A stretch of 64,000 nt of DNA from Siphonodentalium dalli (GCA_032622095.1 CP136061.1:174059692-174123691), one strand, 5' to 3'; positions 11,839-25,442 are shown, numbered from the stretch's first letter. The notes: generated from the letters alone by a model not told the origin. Translations and numbers: made by a program.

Positions 11839-12382
11839 TAAATGACCTGTGACTTATGATAACAAACTAATTCCAAAGCCAAGTGTGAATCTGACAGTTA
11901 GGCCATTATTTATATACCCTTTCATGAGGGGAGCTCCCCTGGTGCAGCATTAAATATCATCTAACAGTGCTTTCTCTTATAATTACGAGCTTCCCATAGG
12001 GAGCCAGGGACATAACTTATCCATTCATTGTAATTCTTAAAACGTCTTCGTATCAAGAACCATCAGGCCTATTCAGCTTATTTTTGGTATGGGTGACTGG
12101 GATTAAGATTTGATTCAGAATTGGATCACTGGGTCAAATAGGGGCAGAACCATGGACATAATTCTTTCCCTTAATAGTTATTATTAAAACATATTCTCAA
12201 GAACCATTTGGCATATTTAGCATATATTTGGTATGGAGAGTCCTTGGGTCACTGGTATTCATATTTGTTAAAATGGTGTCACCAGGTCAAATAGGGGTGC
12301 AACCCTATTTTAATTCTTAAAATGACTCCTCCTCGAGACCCACCAGGCCTATTTATCTTATATGTAGTATGGAGGGTCTTTT
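11839..12382. repeat. Degenerate core repeats, no gene
   Basis: From about 12000 the region holds B-type core units (aagaaccatcaggcctattc; tttggtatggagagtccttg). 11839-12000 shows nothing recognisable. Confidence 0.45.
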
Positions 12383-12960
12383 TATGTTTACCCATACCAT
12401 AGTATGGTAAACATAATGTCGACGTCCGGATTGACCACTCGTCGTGTGTCCGTCCGTCCGTCTGTCTGTCTGTCTGTCTGTCCGTAGACACTTTACGCAT
12501 GGTGCGATAACTCAAATATTTTCTATCCGATCAGAACTAAATTTTGTAAATGAGTTTCTCAGACCAAAATACAGATCGAGTTCGAATATGGGTTTGATCC
12601 GAGTTTTTTTTACGGAGTTATGGCCCTTTTTCGACTTCGAATTCACGCATGCTATCATAACTAAAAAAAATATTATCTCATGAGAACCGAATTTGTTATG
12701 TGAGTTTCTCTATCTAAAATACAATTCGAGTTCGAATATGGGTTTGATCAGATTATTTTTAATGGAGTTATGGCCCTTTGATATAGAATTCATCCATGCT
12801 TCGATAGCTCAACCAGTTATCGTCTGATAGGAACCAAATTTGGTATGTGAGTTTCTCAACTCAAAATACAGATCAAGTTTGAATATGGGTTAGATCCTGT
12901 TTTTTATACCAGAGTTATGGCCCTTTTTAACTAAGGATTGAACAGATTCGATATTTTTAT
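12383..12960. mobile_element. Hairpin-headed element A
   Basis: The head hairpin 12383-12415 (tatgtttacccatac / gtatggtaaacata) is followed by gtcgacgtccgga and a GTCC/GTCT microsatellite (12447-12483). Three core units of about 145-150 bp span about 12494-12935, each with ccgatcagaact, gagtttctca, cgaatatgggtttgatc and gagttatggcccttt. The far end is not clear. Confidence 0.65.
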
Positions 12961-13560
12961 GCTTATCATGTAGAACCATTGCAGCTGACCCCTGTGATAT
13001 CAGTTAGCACTGAGAGAGAGAAAAGATTAACTTGTATTATTGTAAATTAGAGTTATTTTTAGCCATCATATTGTCAGGGCACAGTGGAAGGTGTAATTGG
13101 ACAGAGGACCATCTGTTGTTTATTGTATTTCCATATAGCTCTCTGGTTTAGGATATCAATGCAGTGTTCCAGTGACATACCTGTACCTAATTTTATTGAG
13201 TTAAAATTGTTAACCCTTGTCATCAATTTTATGCTTTTGTATATTTTTCATGTAATCATTCTCCTATTATATCCCTTTCACTTGTATGGATTTTTGTGGT
13301 TAAAATGAACCTTTAATTCTCAACATTCCTTATACTTAGCAGAAATACCTTTCATCTGATAAATCTCATTTTATTGAGATGTATGTAAATTTTGTATGTG
13401 AATTTTTCAGCCCAAAATACAGATAGTTTTCGAATTTGGGTTTGATCCATTTTTTTATATTTTAAACAGAGTTATGGTTTATGGATTTTCGTGTCCGAAC
13501 TGAAAATAGCTGATCACTATCGCCAAGGTATGGGTTAAACATCTGCCGATCGTGATCGGC
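12961..13560. other. Intron sequence without a gene
   Basis: Mostly AT-rich sequence with nothing recognised, except a decayed A-type core at about 13370-13480 (aaaatacagatag; gggtttgatcc). Confidence 0.4.
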
Positions 13561-14038
13561 CTCTCGTTGTTACTTGGGACTGGGTTACTGATTTAAAAAA
13601 ATGGATTCAACCAGTCAAGAAATGACATTTGGTGTATATGGCCTTGGGATCAATATTTGTTTGATTGCGGTCCACCTTTAAAAAAAGGGGGGGGGGGGCA
13701 TGTCAGGTTGGAACTTTGCAACAGTTACGATAGCTTGAGGTATCAGTTGTACAATTCCAACATGTGCAAAGGAATTTTACAAACTTGAGAGTATGTTTGC
13801 TTCATTGGGAGTGTGTTCACTTCAGTTATGAGGGAGCAGACTATGTAGGGTGGGGGTGATCAGGGCCATGCAGTTGAAAATTTAAAAGTGCTTAATGGAG
13901 ACACATTAGCTACGTCCCTCTTTAGAACTACTTGTTTTAAAATGATTTTGACAAGTACTATTTCTTGTGGTCTTCCTAGTCCCAGTCTTCTCAGTCTTTA
14001 CAGTCTGTTGAGCGTCTCCACAGTCATTGACTGTCTTG
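13561..14038. repeat. Repeat family Q, copy 3 (truncated)
   Basis: The right half of Q with a G-run of about 12 at 13688-13699. It ends with cacagtcattgactgtcttg like the other copies. Confidence 0.6.
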
Positions 14039-14239
14039 TTGTAATAATTATCATAAAACTTATTTTATTTAGGATATGCCACAGTAAATTTGTTTCAATA
14101 CATTTCCACTGATTATAACCTAGCCCTATGAAACCATTGTAATTTCCATCCTGCCAACAAGGAAGCATTGCCTGCTTCAACAACTGTTCACTCACAATAT
14201 CCATAAACTCAGTTTGTTTAATAATAATAGCCAAGTATG

Positions 14240-14693
14240 TACATTGGATGCTGTGCAGGGATAATGGTTTGGAGGTTAGTCCTATGTGGTATGACTACCA
14301 ATAACAGAATGCCTCCACCAAGAATGATGTTACAATGGGATAAACAGGTACACACAGATAGCCATATTCCCTGCAACAGGCCATATATTATTCTGAAAGA
14401 CAGAAACTGTGGCATCCGTCTACTGCTGGACATCTCCATTCCCAGCAACTGTACTGTTGTGCAAAAGGAAACAGAGGAGAATGTTGATCTTCAAATGAGT
14501 GCAGCAGAATGTGGAACTTGAAAACTAATGTCAATCTGGTTGTAATCGGTGCCACAGGGGCAGTTACTAAGAATTTGCTCAAATGGCTTGGAACAACTAT
14601 CTCCCATCTCTCGCCCCTTACCGTCTTCAGAAAACAGCACATATTTTTAGTAAGCTCACTTGCATCAAAACAGTGTGTTGTATATTGTACTTA
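14240..14693 (+). pseudogene. Non-LTR retrotransposon C-terminal fragment
   Basis: Plus-strand translation shows a domain often found at the end of LINE reverse-transcriptase proteins: WDKQVHTDSHIPCNRP, then ILKDRNCGIRLLLDISIPSN and VVQKETEENV. After a frame change near 14509-14521 it continues WNLKTN, VVIGATGAVTKNLLKWL. No reverse-transcriptase catalytic motif lies upstream, so only the 3' end inserted or survived. The frameshift makes it non-functional. Recognition is by resemblance, not alignment. The 200 bases before it show nothing recognised. Confidence 0.55.
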
Positions 14694-16260
14694 ACTCTTT
14701 TCCGAATACACTTATTACCAACGTCGCTGCCCACAGCCAATACTGAAATGTGATAACGTTATTATCCCAGCCAATGTAACTTTTCCAACATAAAATTATT
14801 GAAAAGAAATCAGTAGTTATGTTAGTTCTGTTACATGTTGATGTTGTTTAATTAATTGTATTAGGTAGATTTTTTTCATAGATCTGAATCCCCCCTATAG
14901 CATAGTATCGTGAATATTTATTTGGTTTTATCTTGATATTTTATAATTGACAAACAAAAGGTAAGTTTGTGTATTGTCAAAATTAATTTCTCCTCGTCAG
15001 AAAACACATCTAAATATGGCAAGTTTATGATCATTTATCCATGTTATAAGAGATGAATATGCTGTTAATTGATACATAAAACACATCATAAAGTAGCATA
15101 TTACTAAGTTATAGGATATTTACATATGAATGCAGTTACAAATGTCTGCTTTATTAGTCAAAATAGATGACATCTCACATTTTTTGTCTGATTCTCCTGA
15201 TATTTCACCTTGACATTGCTGCAATAAACAGTTCATCTATAAAAATCATTTGTGCCTATTATGATAATGAAAAGTAATTTCTCCTAGTGGATCCTAGTGA
15301 ATTTTTTAGCAATCATATTCAATATAAAATGACATGACATTTATTAAAATTCAGATAATTGAATGCGGTAGATTATATTTTTTGAAAAATGGCGCAACCA
15401 CCTGAAATTTTATTTTTAAACTGCTGCGTATGTCTCGTGAACTCATGTTCAAATAAACATAACTTACTGTTTTACAAGGGCATTTCTTTGATTGTTTATA
15501 TCATGATGTGACCAATTTACTGGAGAATGTCGAAATGTTAATGTGCAGAGAATAATAAATTTATGATTATGAATCAAATGAGAAAACACTATTGGCTGAC
15601 AATTCCCATTTTGGGCCACATTTGAGCACACCACGTGTACACAGGTATTTTGCACACAGCGTTCGTTGGCGTTTGTTGGCGGGAGTGTTTTTAAATATAG
15701 CATTGGGATATTATTACGTAACCATTCCTTTGTATTTTTCAATTGCAGTGAATTTTTCAATTACAGTGTAATATACTTAAGCACATATTAATAGGAATCT
15801 AAGGAATTCCCATGCCCACAATATTGGGCTGATTTGGTGCGACATTGGGACATTCCGCATTCTGCTATTTAAAAAATTTCTGTATCTCCCATCAAAACTT
15901 TATTGAACGGTCAACACTTTCGACTCACTGAATTAAATTAAACTAGCTGAAACAGGCTCCCTTTATTCAGCGTTGGAGGAGCGTCAGACCCCTTTGCGTG
16001 TTAGGGGCATGACAAACATATCCTACTCATTTATATCATTGATCATATTATTATGCTACTTCAATATATCCTCGGTCAAATAGGTTCATATTGGACCTAA
16101 ATATTGACATTGGTTCATATTGGACTTATTTTGTTCTGATATAAGCCCATAGTGAACTTATACACATTATTCTGTTGGATGGCATGGACCACAGTGAAAA
16201 CACGTGTATAAAGAGTATACATCTGGTGCTGAAATAGGCCGATAGTGAGCGTATTTGTTT
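14694..16260. repeat. AT-rich dispersed repeat, inverted relative of 42.8-44.4 kb
   Basis: The stretch 15290-15850 is the approximate reverse complement of parts of 42840-44150 (for example cccacaatattgggctgatt against the complement at 42903-42925). A TTTATTCAGC-type segment near 15960 recurs at 53400-53700. No coding potential is recognised. Confidence 0.45.
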
Positions 16261-16262
16261 TT

Positions 16263-16770
16263 AGCTCAACTTTACTCGTAAAGTTTGAGCTATTGCCATG
16301 GGTTGGTATCTGTCGTCCGTGTTTGTGCGTGGAGACGTCAGTCAACAATTTCCATTAGCACAGGCTACAGGTCTTACATTTGGTCGGATCATAATGAAAT
16401 TTGTCATGAATGTTAATATTGACATGTAGACGGGAAAAAAGTCATTTTGGGGTCATTCAGCCATAAAACATGGCCACCAGCAGCCATCTTTGATTTTACT
16501 CTTTGCATGACTAAATCCTTTGGCACAGGCTGCAGGGCGTACTTTCGTTTGGATCATTTGTCATGGCTGTTGACATTGACATGTAGACGGGAACGAGTCA
16601 TTTTGGGGTCATTCAGCAAAAAAACAGTGGCCATCTTGGATTTAAAAATTCAATTCATTAGCACGAGCTACAGATTGGAGTGTTTGTCTGATCATCATGA
16701 AATTTGTCAAGGATGTTATATTGACATGTACACTGGGGGCCCACCACTCCTGTTAAATCCGTCCGATATC
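16263..16770. mobile_element. Hairpin-headed element E, short copy
   Basis: The head hairpin agctcaactttac / gtaaagtttgagct (16263-16291) is followed by attgccatggg and a short GTCC-like run. Two to three E core units follow (ccagcagccatctttgattt; gacatgtagacgggaa), the same core as the large array at 56580-58545. Confidence 0.7.
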
Positions 16771-18389
16771 GTATAATCACCAGTGCGCATCAATAAATGC
16801 TAAGTTGCCATCTCTGCATTTTTATAAAAATTAGCGTGACGGCACTTAAAATGGTAAGTATTTTCTTAAAAATCCAAATTATTATTTCAAATTTAAATTG
16901 TGATTTTTTTTCAATATCAATGTCTGTATCCGTGTGTGTTGAATTTGAATTGTAGTGCTCACGGATATTGAACAATCAGGAGTTTATCACTTCTTTTTCT
17001 AAATTTTCCTGTAACCTTCATCGATAAAGTTTGTTTTTAGACCAGAAATTGGACATTCCAATGGACAAACCATAGTTTTTTGGTAAGTTTGTTATCTCCG
17101 GGATACGAAATGCAAGCATATACACAGACAATCTGAACAAGTCTACAGGTGGCATATTAAAAGACAAGCATACGTTGGCTCCAGTGTGAAATTGTTATGG
17201 CTCCAGTTCGAAAAAGAACAAAAAATGATAAGCTCCAGTGAGCACCCACGATAAATAATTTCGATATTGCACATAATTCATCGAGAATTTAGTAGATTAT
17301 AGGCTTTATAGCCAAGCATAATGACATTTTATCTAATATTTGTGCACAAATTTGTCTCTGCGCTTTGCAGAGCGAATATAGATGTTACCATTGCAACATA
17401 TATAAGGTGGACAAGTGTCATTCACTTTATGATGCAAACCTGACATTTGGCATGAATGGCCAGTGTATGTCAATTATGAAAACTGCCATTTTTTCAGATA
17501 AACCAATCACAATTCACAATGGTCGACATATTCAAAATGGTCACCACTTTTAAGAAATGGCCACCATTTTCAGCTTTTACTCAACGTATACAACGAATGT
17601 GACTTCTATTCCTTATTTGAACATTTTAATATTTTGCTCAAATAAAGGGTGTTGTAGGATGGTTGCAAGTCTCTATTTCCAACATGGCCGCCGTCTAGAG
17701 GGATTCAAATAGGGAACCTGTGCAAGTTCTCGGCCCTTTACTGATTTATGTCAAACAAAGAGTGGTGTAAGTTTGCCCACCAAGACACCCCACATATTCA
17801 CCAAACACATCCGATTAAAAATGGCCACCATCCAGAGGGGATCCAAAATTGGGGATCACTGGGTTTGAACTTTCCAACTGTTGGTAATTTCCAACCAACC
17901 TGACACCACCTATAATTTTGGTATATTTCCAATTGATAGCAATTTCAGACAAATATTTGGACTAAATATAGAAACGATTTGCTAGAGTTGGTCTAAAACC
18001 ACATATGTCCCACTAATTGGTTGTTGGAAAATCAACTAACAATTTCTACTTATAAGTGGTGTAAAATTTCCAGCAAATGCTGTGAGGCATGAAATTTCCA
18101 GCTGTTGAATATTTTGACCAAAGTTGGAGGTTTAGTCCCCCTCAAACCCACCGGTCGCCATGTCCGTGGGGTGGAATACACCCCTATGATAATATCGCTG
18201 GCATATCAACAAAAATAGCTTCATCGAAACCGTGAAGCATCGAAATCTACATGAAAGCACACTGAGGTGACGATTTCGGACTGGTGCACTTTCGCCGAAT
18301 GCGCACCCGTTGTGTAGCTTGTTATCATTTTGTGATATTTAAAACGTTGTTTTAACAAACTTACTATCCCCACATGACAATGATTTTGA
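16771..18389. other. Intron sequence with decayed E-like text, no gene
   Basis: Scattered phrases such as atggccaccatccagagggg and caaaatggtcaccactttta occur between 17500 and 18150. The rest is AT-rich and unrecognised. No exon-like frame bounded by splice sites was found. Confidence 0.4.
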
Positions 18390-19185
18390 TTTTTGTCCCC
18401 CGACGTTTCCGTCGGAGGACTATAGAAATGACCCTCGTCCGTCCGTGCGTCCGTGCGTCCGTGCGTCCGTGCGTCCGTCACGTCCGTGCGTCCGTGCGTC
18501 CGAGATTGGGTACCTTCATGGTGTAATCAACTCCTCCTACAGTTTTAAACATAGAGATTTGAAACTCTGGGATATTGTTCCTAACATGTTGGTGATTTGC
18601 AACATCTATAAAGCTAATCAAAAATATAATTTTTTCCATATTTTTGGGGGGGTTTTCGACTTAGAAAATTTGGAACATTTTTGCCTTTTGGATGAGATTG
18701 GGTACCTTCATGGTGTAATCAACTCCTCCTACAGTTTTAAATGTAGAGATTTGAAACTCTGGGATATTGTTCCTAACATGTTGGTGATTTGCAACATCTA
18801 TATAGCTAATCAAAAATATCATTTTTTCCATATTTTTGGGGGGTTTTCGACTTAGAAAATTTTGAAAATTTTTGCCTTTTGGATGAGATTGGGTACCTTC
18901 ATGGTGTAATCAACTCCTCCTACAGTTTTAAATGTAGAGATTTGAAACTCTGGGATATTGTTCCTAACATGTTGGTGATTTGCAACATCTATATAGCTAA
19001 TACAAAAATATCATTTTTTTCGTGTTTGCATGCATTTGTTCATCGGGTTGTTTTGTCCAAGAAATTTTGCGGTGGTTTGCAACATCTATATACTGTATAA
19101 CATTGTTGCAAATAGTATCCTACAAACAAATCCAATCATGAAGTTTACCACTCGAGTCGGGGGACATGTGGTCTGCGACCTTTTA
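18390..19185. mobile_element. Hairpin-headed element C, copy 1
   Basis: The head hairpin gtcccccgacg / cgtcggaggac (18395-18420) is followed by tatagaaatgaccctc and a (GTCCGTGC)n run to about 18500. Three direct core units start at 18502, 18694 and 18885 (period 191-192). The far end carries gtcgggggac (19156-19165), the inverse of the hairpin stem, then atgtggtctgcgacctttt. The 192-base period preserves one frame through two units and yields a spurious 136-residue frame. It is almost identical to 24350-25118. Confidence 0.8.
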
Positions 19186-19564
19186 TCAATATTAAAAACA
19201 AAACGAAGATGACAATAACTGATGATGGTAGTAAAATTGAGCACATGCTCCACTCAGAATGCTTTCGGATTTGTCATAGTAAAAAGCACCGGAAATTATG
19301 AGGTTGGGAAAAAATACAAAGAATTTCAGGTTTATTGAATCCTGCAGACCAAGAGCCGCTTTCCATATACAGAATATGACCTTTAATTGAGGGGGAAATG
19401 TAATTTTCTTATATAAAGTTCTCACATTTATGCTCCCTCAGCTCAATTTCTGTGCATGGTATAGACTTTCTCTCGCAGGAAAACGCACTGGCGATTGCGC
19501 ACTGGACAATTATACAATTTCGGATGGATTTAGCAGGAGCAGTGGGCCCCATGTGATGTAGAAT
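19186..19564. other. Intron sequence, nothing recognised
   Basis: AT-rich sequence without repeats shared inside the window and without an exon-like frame. Confidence 0.4.
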
Positions 19565-19568
19565 TAGA

Positions 19569-20530
19569 GTTTAATATATGCCCGGGAATTGAAAAAAACA
19601 GGAACCGGGAATGAAACCCCTTCAGAACCGGGAACGTTCCGGGGAAATGTATGGCTTGTATGCAGGAGTTGTACAACACGGGTTATAGGGCAATTTGGCT
19701 AGTTTGGATGGCTTAAGAGAATACAAAAAACAACAGTCTATATATAGTTCGAAGAAATGTGTGCGTTAATCTCCAATATTGTTTTAGTGTCCTGATTTTT
19801 TATTTTATCGGGAGTCGGATGTAGTCTTGAAAAGTACATTCGGAGCAACACCAAGTCACCCAGTCACACTTGTCAGTCTGGTAGCCATTGTGCTTATATT
19901 ATGTCTATGTTGCATTATAATGGAAGCTCAAAATGTATGGGTATAATATTCTAACTGAACTCTACACTGACATTCACAAGACTCACAAGTTCACAACTTC
20001 CATGAAACGATTTGCTCTCACCGAAATTAGAATGTGACATCAGTAGAAACTGCACGTGCATCACGGTCTATTTACGGCATACACCGCCCATTCAAGAAAC
20101 TTGTGTGGGAGTACATTAGTGCATGTGTCGCTAACAATAGCCTGAGTTTGCTGATGCAACATCGTCTCAATTGATAATTTGATACACGTTGTAAAAGTCT
20201 TGTTTCCCACGAACGTTTCATTCTACTACGTTGTAACTTGTGAGCTTGTGTCTCGAAGTCAAGGCTGTGCATGGGCCACAAAACCAAACCTTAAGTCCTT
20301 AACACTTAGACAATAGCATGGTCAATTCTACTCGCACTTTATGTAGAATATGTATTACATTGTATGCCGTGCATGGACAAATTAAACAAATTTATGTGCT
20401 GTTGTTGTCCCCAGATGTATGATCTACTAAGTGTTAACAATGCACCCCATTTCCGGTTCCTTCAAATCATATTCCCGGGAAACGGGAATGAGTATGGGAC
20501 CCGGGAACCGGGAAATTGCCATTCCTGGGA
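19569..20530. mobile_element. hAT-like non-autonomous element with CCGGGAA arrays
   Basis: The ends are TAGAGTTTAAT and ATTAAACCCTA (inverted, one mismatch). Adjoining octamers tgtagaat and tgtacaag match at six of eight positions, compatible with an old 8-bp duplication. The subterminal regions (19578-19645 and 20450-20520) are packed with CCGGGAA/TTCCCGG. The interior has no recognisable transposase; a 71-codon minus frame at 20072-20287 is unsupported. Confidence 0.55.
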
Positions 20531-20534
20531 TTAA

Positions 20535-20725
20535 ACCCTATGTACAAGGGAACAAGTCATTTTGGGGTCATTTGGCCATGTTTTATGGCCAGCAGCCATC
20601 TTGGATTTTACTCTTTGCATGACTAAATCCTTTGGAATGGGCTATAGGTCGTACCTTTGGGCGGATCATCATGAAATTTGTCATGTATGTTAACATTGAC
20701 ATGTAGATGGGGTAAAACAATGACA
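20535..20725. repeat. E core fragment interrupted by F1 copy 2
   Basis: It matches the E core (ccagcagccatcttggattt; gacatgtagatgggg). F1 copy 2 inserted into it at TAA. Confidence 0.6.
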
Positions 20726-20728
20726 TAA

Positions 20729-23724
20729 TGGGTCATCTCAAAACTCCTATCGGGAAATCAGCCTATTCCCGATAGATCCTGATAGCATATATATACAGTT
20801 ATCGGGAAATTATCGGGAAATGACCCAACGTTTTTCGGGAAATTATCGGAATATTTACATACCGGTAGTCTATCGGGATTCTAGCGGAGTTTACTTCCAT
20901 TTCGGAGTATGATATTCCGAAAACAACGCATGTTGTTTGGAAAGTTTCTGTATCGGGATTACTCCGGACTTTTATCGGGATTTTATGTTTTATAGGCCTA
21001 TCTTTATTATTGATTTAATAGTTTCCTAATATGAGAAATCGTTAGTATAAAGTTTTAAAGTATTGGGGGACACGTGTCGTAGAACTATTATATGTTATAC
21101 TGTGGTGATCAGTGGGTGCTACGTACAATATCGGTATTTTACCCGGACAATACACCCCACCCATCGGGAAATCTTCAAAATCAATAAATCAATTCACAGG
21201 GAGCATACCCAAATATGTATGCAGTTGTAGGCCTATACTATCTTCAAAGCTTGTGTTTATAATATGTTAATACATCCGACTTTTAAATATGGAGGAAATA
21301 AAGAAATACATATATTATGGCAAATGTAAAAGATTTGTATTTAATCGCCAATCGCCGACGACACAATTAATGCATGCACAATTGATTACAGTCTTAACAC
21401 GAGATGTCGTATGTTCTATTTTTAGCCCCGATTCCAGGAATTGGGGTCATCAATATTTACGTTTCTGGGAACAACACACGTGGCATTGCAGAGTAATACG
21501 TCTTGAAGATTTCACACAGTGAACAGATTTATAAAACAATTTCGAACATGGGACAACTCAAGCTTTAAAAAAATATCGGGCCTGTGTACACGTAGGCCTA
21601 TATTCCGAATATACATAGCCTAGGCGAAATTTATATTCATATTGGAATGTGCGATGTCCATGCAGCATTTGATGTGCTTGATAACGCAATTGCATTTTTG
21701 TTTACCGGCACATGCATGGAAACAATAAATCTCGCCAGTAGACAGCCGTAGAAAGAAAAATATATCTCCACAGTGGGTTTAACTTTAGCCTAAGCAGGAA
21801 ATTTTGCTGTTATGCCTACATTCTGCATGGTCATGCAGTTTCGGGGGTGGGGGGGGGGGGGTAGATCGATCATGCACGCCATGAATATCTACTCGGTTCT
21901 CTACCCTTTAGTCAAGAGTAGGCATTAAAAATTTGTAACATGACATATGGGGGGGGGGGGGGGGAGGGGTGTCCTGCTGTACATATAAAGTTTTAGCAAC
22001 ATTTAGCAGTAATATTCCATACTTTTTCATCAATCGTAATATGGTAAATAAAGAGCGTCTATACAGACCTGTGAAAATATGAATGGAAAATTCCATGCAA
22101 ATCTGCAGTGCAAAGGTTATAATTACGCGAAGTAATCATAACATTTAACTGGCAATTAAATGTGTGCATGGGCTGCTTTTCATATTCTACATTAATTTCG
22201 TTTTCTGTAATTACTACTAATTATAAGGCTGCATTGATTATTTCGATAAGTTGAACATAGCCTAATTATGTTGACAGTGTTGAATTTCACGATTGCATCA
22301 TCAAGGTCAAGATAACACGATGCGATTTATTTGGTAGTAGGCCTGCTCCTATATTTCGTCATTTTTTTCTTCAAAAAGATGTCTTGATAACTTTTATTTA
22401 GTTTACTTTCGATATTAATAGCCAGTCCATTGTTTTAAAATGACTTGCCAATAAATATTATGTCATATATGACGGCATGATCGGCGCATCGAAATGTGCA
22501 GGGATCTATCGATCATAACTGGGTCACTCAAGTACGAACATTAGGTGCATATGAGGTTCTTGGAGGGGTAAACATTTTTGTCACCGCTGATTATTTTGTT
22601 CTTGTGTGATTACTAATGTTCACATTCACTGCGCATCAACATATCACTTAGATAGTCTCCAGGAAATACGCCAAATTGTGATGTGAAAAATTAAAGAATT
22701 GACTGCGTAAAACGTGTGTAATATGTTTTATTTGTGTCAGTATAGGCGGCGAGGCGAACACATGCAAAACGCGCCATTTTCAAAATTAATGATTTAGCGC
22801 ATTTCGTTTTCCGAATTTAAGAATTACCTTGTCAATTTTACACTGAGTATGATTAATAAAAACAATACACGGGAGAAATTATATTTATTGCCCGTAGTTT
22901 TGAGAACGAATTTATTCTTGAATGATGAATCGAAATCCTGGTGGCGTGAATTGTTTACAAGATACTGATGGCGCCAAAAACAAGCGCAAATCAGGTGAGG
23001 AAAATCAGCCGAACAATATAGTTCTCAAACATTGTTTGATGCAAGTTACCTGCGATCGAAAATCAACTATTTGAAGCCAATGTGTAGTAATTATCGTAAT
23101 CTTATGGCATTTATTTCACATGTTTGGTAATTTATTTGATTTTTATCAAATATATATTTCAATTTTTTATCACGTTCACTTTGGAACAGTCTATTGCTAG
23201 TGTTGAAGGGATACTACCTTTATGAAACCATTTCTTTTTATGTTTCCTTCAGAGCATATCTAGGAGATATGTGCTGTATGAATAATATGCAAAAAGAATT
23301 CAATGGACAATTTAATAACTTGAAACTTGAAACATGTAGAGTTTTAATTCTTTTAAACAAGCTTCCACCCCAATAAAAATATGCTTACGAAGGAGGCTGT
23401 GGACGAATCCAAAAGTAATGACAACAAATAGAATCGGAAACATAAACAAAACAACATGCTCGATTCGTCGATTATCAAAACAGACATAGGCCTAATTGTT
23501 CTTGAAATAAATGGGTAAATTATCGGAAAGTTGGTAATTACTTTCGGAAAGTTTTTCGGGAAATCAGCGTGTTATCGGAATATTTAGATGCGGTATCGGA
23601 ATATTTTCGGGAAATGGTGACCGCTCTATCTGAATCTATCGGGAAATTTAGAAGATAGTTTTGAGTTATCGGAATCCTATCGGGATATTTATCGGGATCC
23701 CGATAGTAGTTTTGAGATGACCCC
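20729..23724. mobile_element. F1 element, copy 2 (TAA duplication)
   Basis: The ends are tgggtcatctcaaaactcct and, at the right, gtagttttgagatgacccc, with TAA at 20726-20728 and 23725-23727. TATCGGGA words lie inside both ends. At 2996 bp it is colinear with copy 1 throughout, including the tttgtttaccggcacatg and ctgatggcgccaaaaa landmarks. No long frame is conserved between copies, so sequence similarity is not maintained by an obvious protein. Confidence 0.88.
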
Positions 23725-23780
23725 TAAACGTCACCACCAGCTGCACAGCCTGCAGCCCTCATTTATTGATGAAATAGTTG

Positions 23781-24349
23781 TACCGTACTGACCCGGTTCA
23801 AAGCCCATGCCCGTGTTTAAGCCCACCCATATATTTTGGCCAAATTCCATGCACAGGGGTATATTCGTGTTTAAGCCCACCCCAAATTTTGTTCAATTTC
23901 AGCGGTGGTAAGTAAGTATTTGCTAATGATACTTCCCAAATAAATAATTCCAATATAACGGGAAGTATATTCACAAACGATCGGTGACGGCGAGAATGCC
24001 ACGAAAAATGGCAAGTTATACTTCGTAGGTATTAGTGATAATAATAAATAAAAATAAAGTGAATCTTAAAATCTCATTTGTTTATTCAATTATACTTCCT
24101 GGGGGAAACCAATCGTCAACAAAAGAACGCACTCGCTAACGGCGTATATCTGAGAACGCGGTAAACATCAGTCACTTCAAAGAAACACGTGCATGCATCG
24201 CGCACATGTCAACAACAGTACTGTAAAAACATATTCTTTGTATGTCGGTATAATGTTCCTACATGTGGCCAAACACAAAAAGAACTCATTCCCTGGTTAT
24301 GTCAACACACAGTGGGTATAATAATGGGGCAGAAGGGGGACTTGTCATT
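23781..24349. repeat. Possible transposon left end with TACCGTACTGACCCG
   Basis: TACCGTACTGACCCG at 23781-23795 is the exact inverse of 29313-29327. Inward of it, ccgtgtttaagcccacc resembles the inverse of cctgggcctaaacgcggg at the right. No target duplication was found. The remaining bases to 24349 show nothing else. Confidence 0.35.
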
Positions 24350-25118
24350 TTTTTGTCCCCCGTCGTTTCCGTCGGAGGACTATAGAAATGACCCTCGTCC
24401 GTCCGTGCGTCCGTCCGTCCGTGCGTCCGTGCGTCCGAGATTGGGTACCTTCATGGTGTAATCAACTCCTCCTACAGTTTTAAACGTAGAGATTTGAAAC
24501 TCTGGGATATTGTTCCTAACATGTTGGTGATTTGCAACATCTATAAAGCTAATCAAAAATATAATTTTTTCCATATTTTTGGGGGGGTTTTCGACTTAGA
24601 AAATTTGGAACATTTTTGCCTTTTGGATGAGATTGGGTACCTTCATGGTGTAATCAACTCCTCCTACAGTTTTAAATGTAGAGATTTGAAACTCTGGGAT
24701 ATTGTTCCTAACATGTTGGTGATTTGCAACATCTATATAGCTAATCAAAAATATCATTTTTTCCATATTTTTGGGGGGTTTTCGACTTAGAAAATTTTGA
24801 ACATTTTTGCCTTTTGGATGAGATTGGGTACCTTCATGGTGTAATCAACTCCTCCTACAGTTTTAAATGTAGAGATTTGAAACTCTGGGATATTGTTCCT
24901 AACATGTTGCTGATTTGCAACATCTATATAGCTAATACAAAAATATCATTTTTTTCGTGTTTGCATGCATTTGTTCATCGGGTTGTTTTGTCCAAGAAAT
25001 TTTGCGGTGGTTTGCAACATCTATATACTGTATAACATTGTTGCAAATAGTATCCTACAAACAAATCCAATCATGAAGTTTACCACTCGAGTCGGGGGAC
25101 ATGTGGTCTGCGACCTTT
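24350..25118. mobile_element. Hairpin-headed element C, copy 2
   Basis: The hairpin is 24355-24380, the GTCC/GTGC run to 24436, core units start at 24437, 24629 and 24820, and the far-end gtcgggggac lies at 25091-25100. Only a handful of base differences from copy 1 were seen outside the microsatellite, implying recent mobility or gene conversion. T- and C-runs follow at 25116-25141. Confidence 0.8.
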
Positions 25119-25141
25119 TTTTTTTTTTTCCCCCCCCCCCC

Positions 25142-25442
25142 TTGATTTTGATTAAAAGCTAAAAATGAGGGGTTAAGGAAAGGGTCAGTCGACCCTTTCG
25201 AAGATCCCGGGGTTAGCCCCCCAAACAACTCTCCAAAAAAAAAGACTTGTCATCCAAAACACCCCAACAGCACAAGATGCCTTCAAAAAAAGAGATACCG
25301 ATGTCGTATTGGTACCCGGTAAATAATCATTATTTAAAATATTTAAACTGCTATTTTTCACGTTTTACGATATAGACTATAGTATAAACATTAATCTGTG
25401 TCAACGGTTTGGGAGCGATAACTCTAAACATTCAAACACATG
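25142..25442. other. Intron sequence, nothing recognised
   Basis: About 300 bases between a homopolymer run and the next B element; no repeat partner or coding signal was seen. Confidence 0.35.

Noticed and set aside
18445-18855. A 136-codon frame with two identical 50-residue repeats
   Set aside because: It is made by the GTCCGTGC microsatellite and the 192-base core of element C. The third unit is out of frame and no start or function is supported.
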